Source of the DNA: Neorhizobium sp.
Lineage (GTDB): Bacteria; Pseudomonadota; Alphaproteobacteria; Rhizobiales; Rhizobiaceae
DNA: 64,000 nucleotides
Assembly (NCBI GenBank): GCA_028283725.1
Contig: JAPWKC010000004.1
Span: forward strand, 1,116,001-1,180,000
Direction of reading: 5' to 3'
The translations under genes were made by a program, and so were the position numbers. Within the stretch, counting starts at the first letter, position 1; each line of letters begins with the position of its first letter. The notes beneath the pieces were generated by a model. It was not told where the DNA came from and searched no databases. It saw only the letters and a list, made by a program, of their open reading frames with translations. This document shows positions 63,979 to 64,000 of this stretch, one piece after another.

Positions 63979-64000
63979 TCTCTCAAGCATCCATATTCCT

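Overview
The window looks like chromosomal DNA of a member of the Rhizobiaceae (Alphaproteobacteria, Hyphomicrobiales). The evidence is its gene content and order: ccrM; smc followed by dsbA, a DUF721 gene and mutY; the cox block ctaC-ctaD-ctaB-coxF-ctaG-ctaE-surf1; ispH-thrB-rnhA; an ialB-like gene next to tldD; an alphaproteobacterial EcfG-type stress promoter; and two families of rhizobial intergenic repeats. Genus and species cannot be fixed from the sequence alone. Genes are dense and GC-rich, and I see no insertion sequence, CRISPR array or rRNA.

Layout. 1-2.5 kb: two overlapping glycosyltransferase genes. 2.5-12.7 kb: a surface-polysaccharide block bounded by tRNA-Pro(CGG) and tRNA-Gln(UUG). 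All its polysaccharide genes lie on the minus strand: four glycosyltransferase-type genes, a KpsT-like ABC ATPase and two different KpsE/BexC-like proteins on either side of it. No KpsM permease is present. 12.8-26.3 kb: housekeeping genes (MBL hydrolase, DUF1499, GNAT, pyruvate phosphate dikinase, SMC, DsbA-like, DUF721, MutY, HAD), with a two-gene small-membrane-protein insert before mutY. 26.3-31.6 kb: an S24-type repressor, ccrM, an Na+/H+ antiporter whose frame is broken by one base, and a HAD phosphatase. 31.7-34.7 kb: a large autotransporter with internal repeats. 34.8-45.8 kb: lipoprotein, thrC, M16 peptidase, GNAT, GGDEF-EAL protein, zinc-ribbon metallopeptidase, CsbD, AlgH/YqgE, a DsbD-N-domain protein and a peroxiredoxin. 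46.1-48.9 kb: a zinc-type ABC importer operon headed by a 40-residue membrane peptide and a 28-bp Zur-like palindrome. 49-58.4 kb (minus strand): Dabb, rnhA, thrB, ispH, surf1 and the aa3 cytochrome oxidase genes with their assembly factors. 58.9-64 kb: IalB-like protein, TldD, VOC protein, MazG-like protein, TSUP permease and polysaccharide deacetylase.

How the genes fit together. The cox block encodes the three core subunits plus haem O synthase, the copper chaperone CtaG, a small CoxF-type protein and SURF1, which is nearly a complete aa3 oxidase assembly set. The polysaccharide block would build a glycan and connect it to an ABC export route, but the membrane permease must be encoded elsewhere or the route is incomplete. 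The zinc operon is tightly coupled by ATGA overlaps and is probably repressed when zinc is sufficient.

The points most worth following up are: the KpsE-KpsT-KpsE arrangement without KpsM; the small proteins missed by length cut-offs (29, 35, 40, 58 and 98 residues); the S24 repressor that appears to lack its catalytic lysine; the repeat family whose hairpin stem covaries between two copies; the start-codon hairpin on the DsbD-N gene; and the single-base frameshift in the antiporter. Everything here was read by eye; no database search or folding calculation was run.
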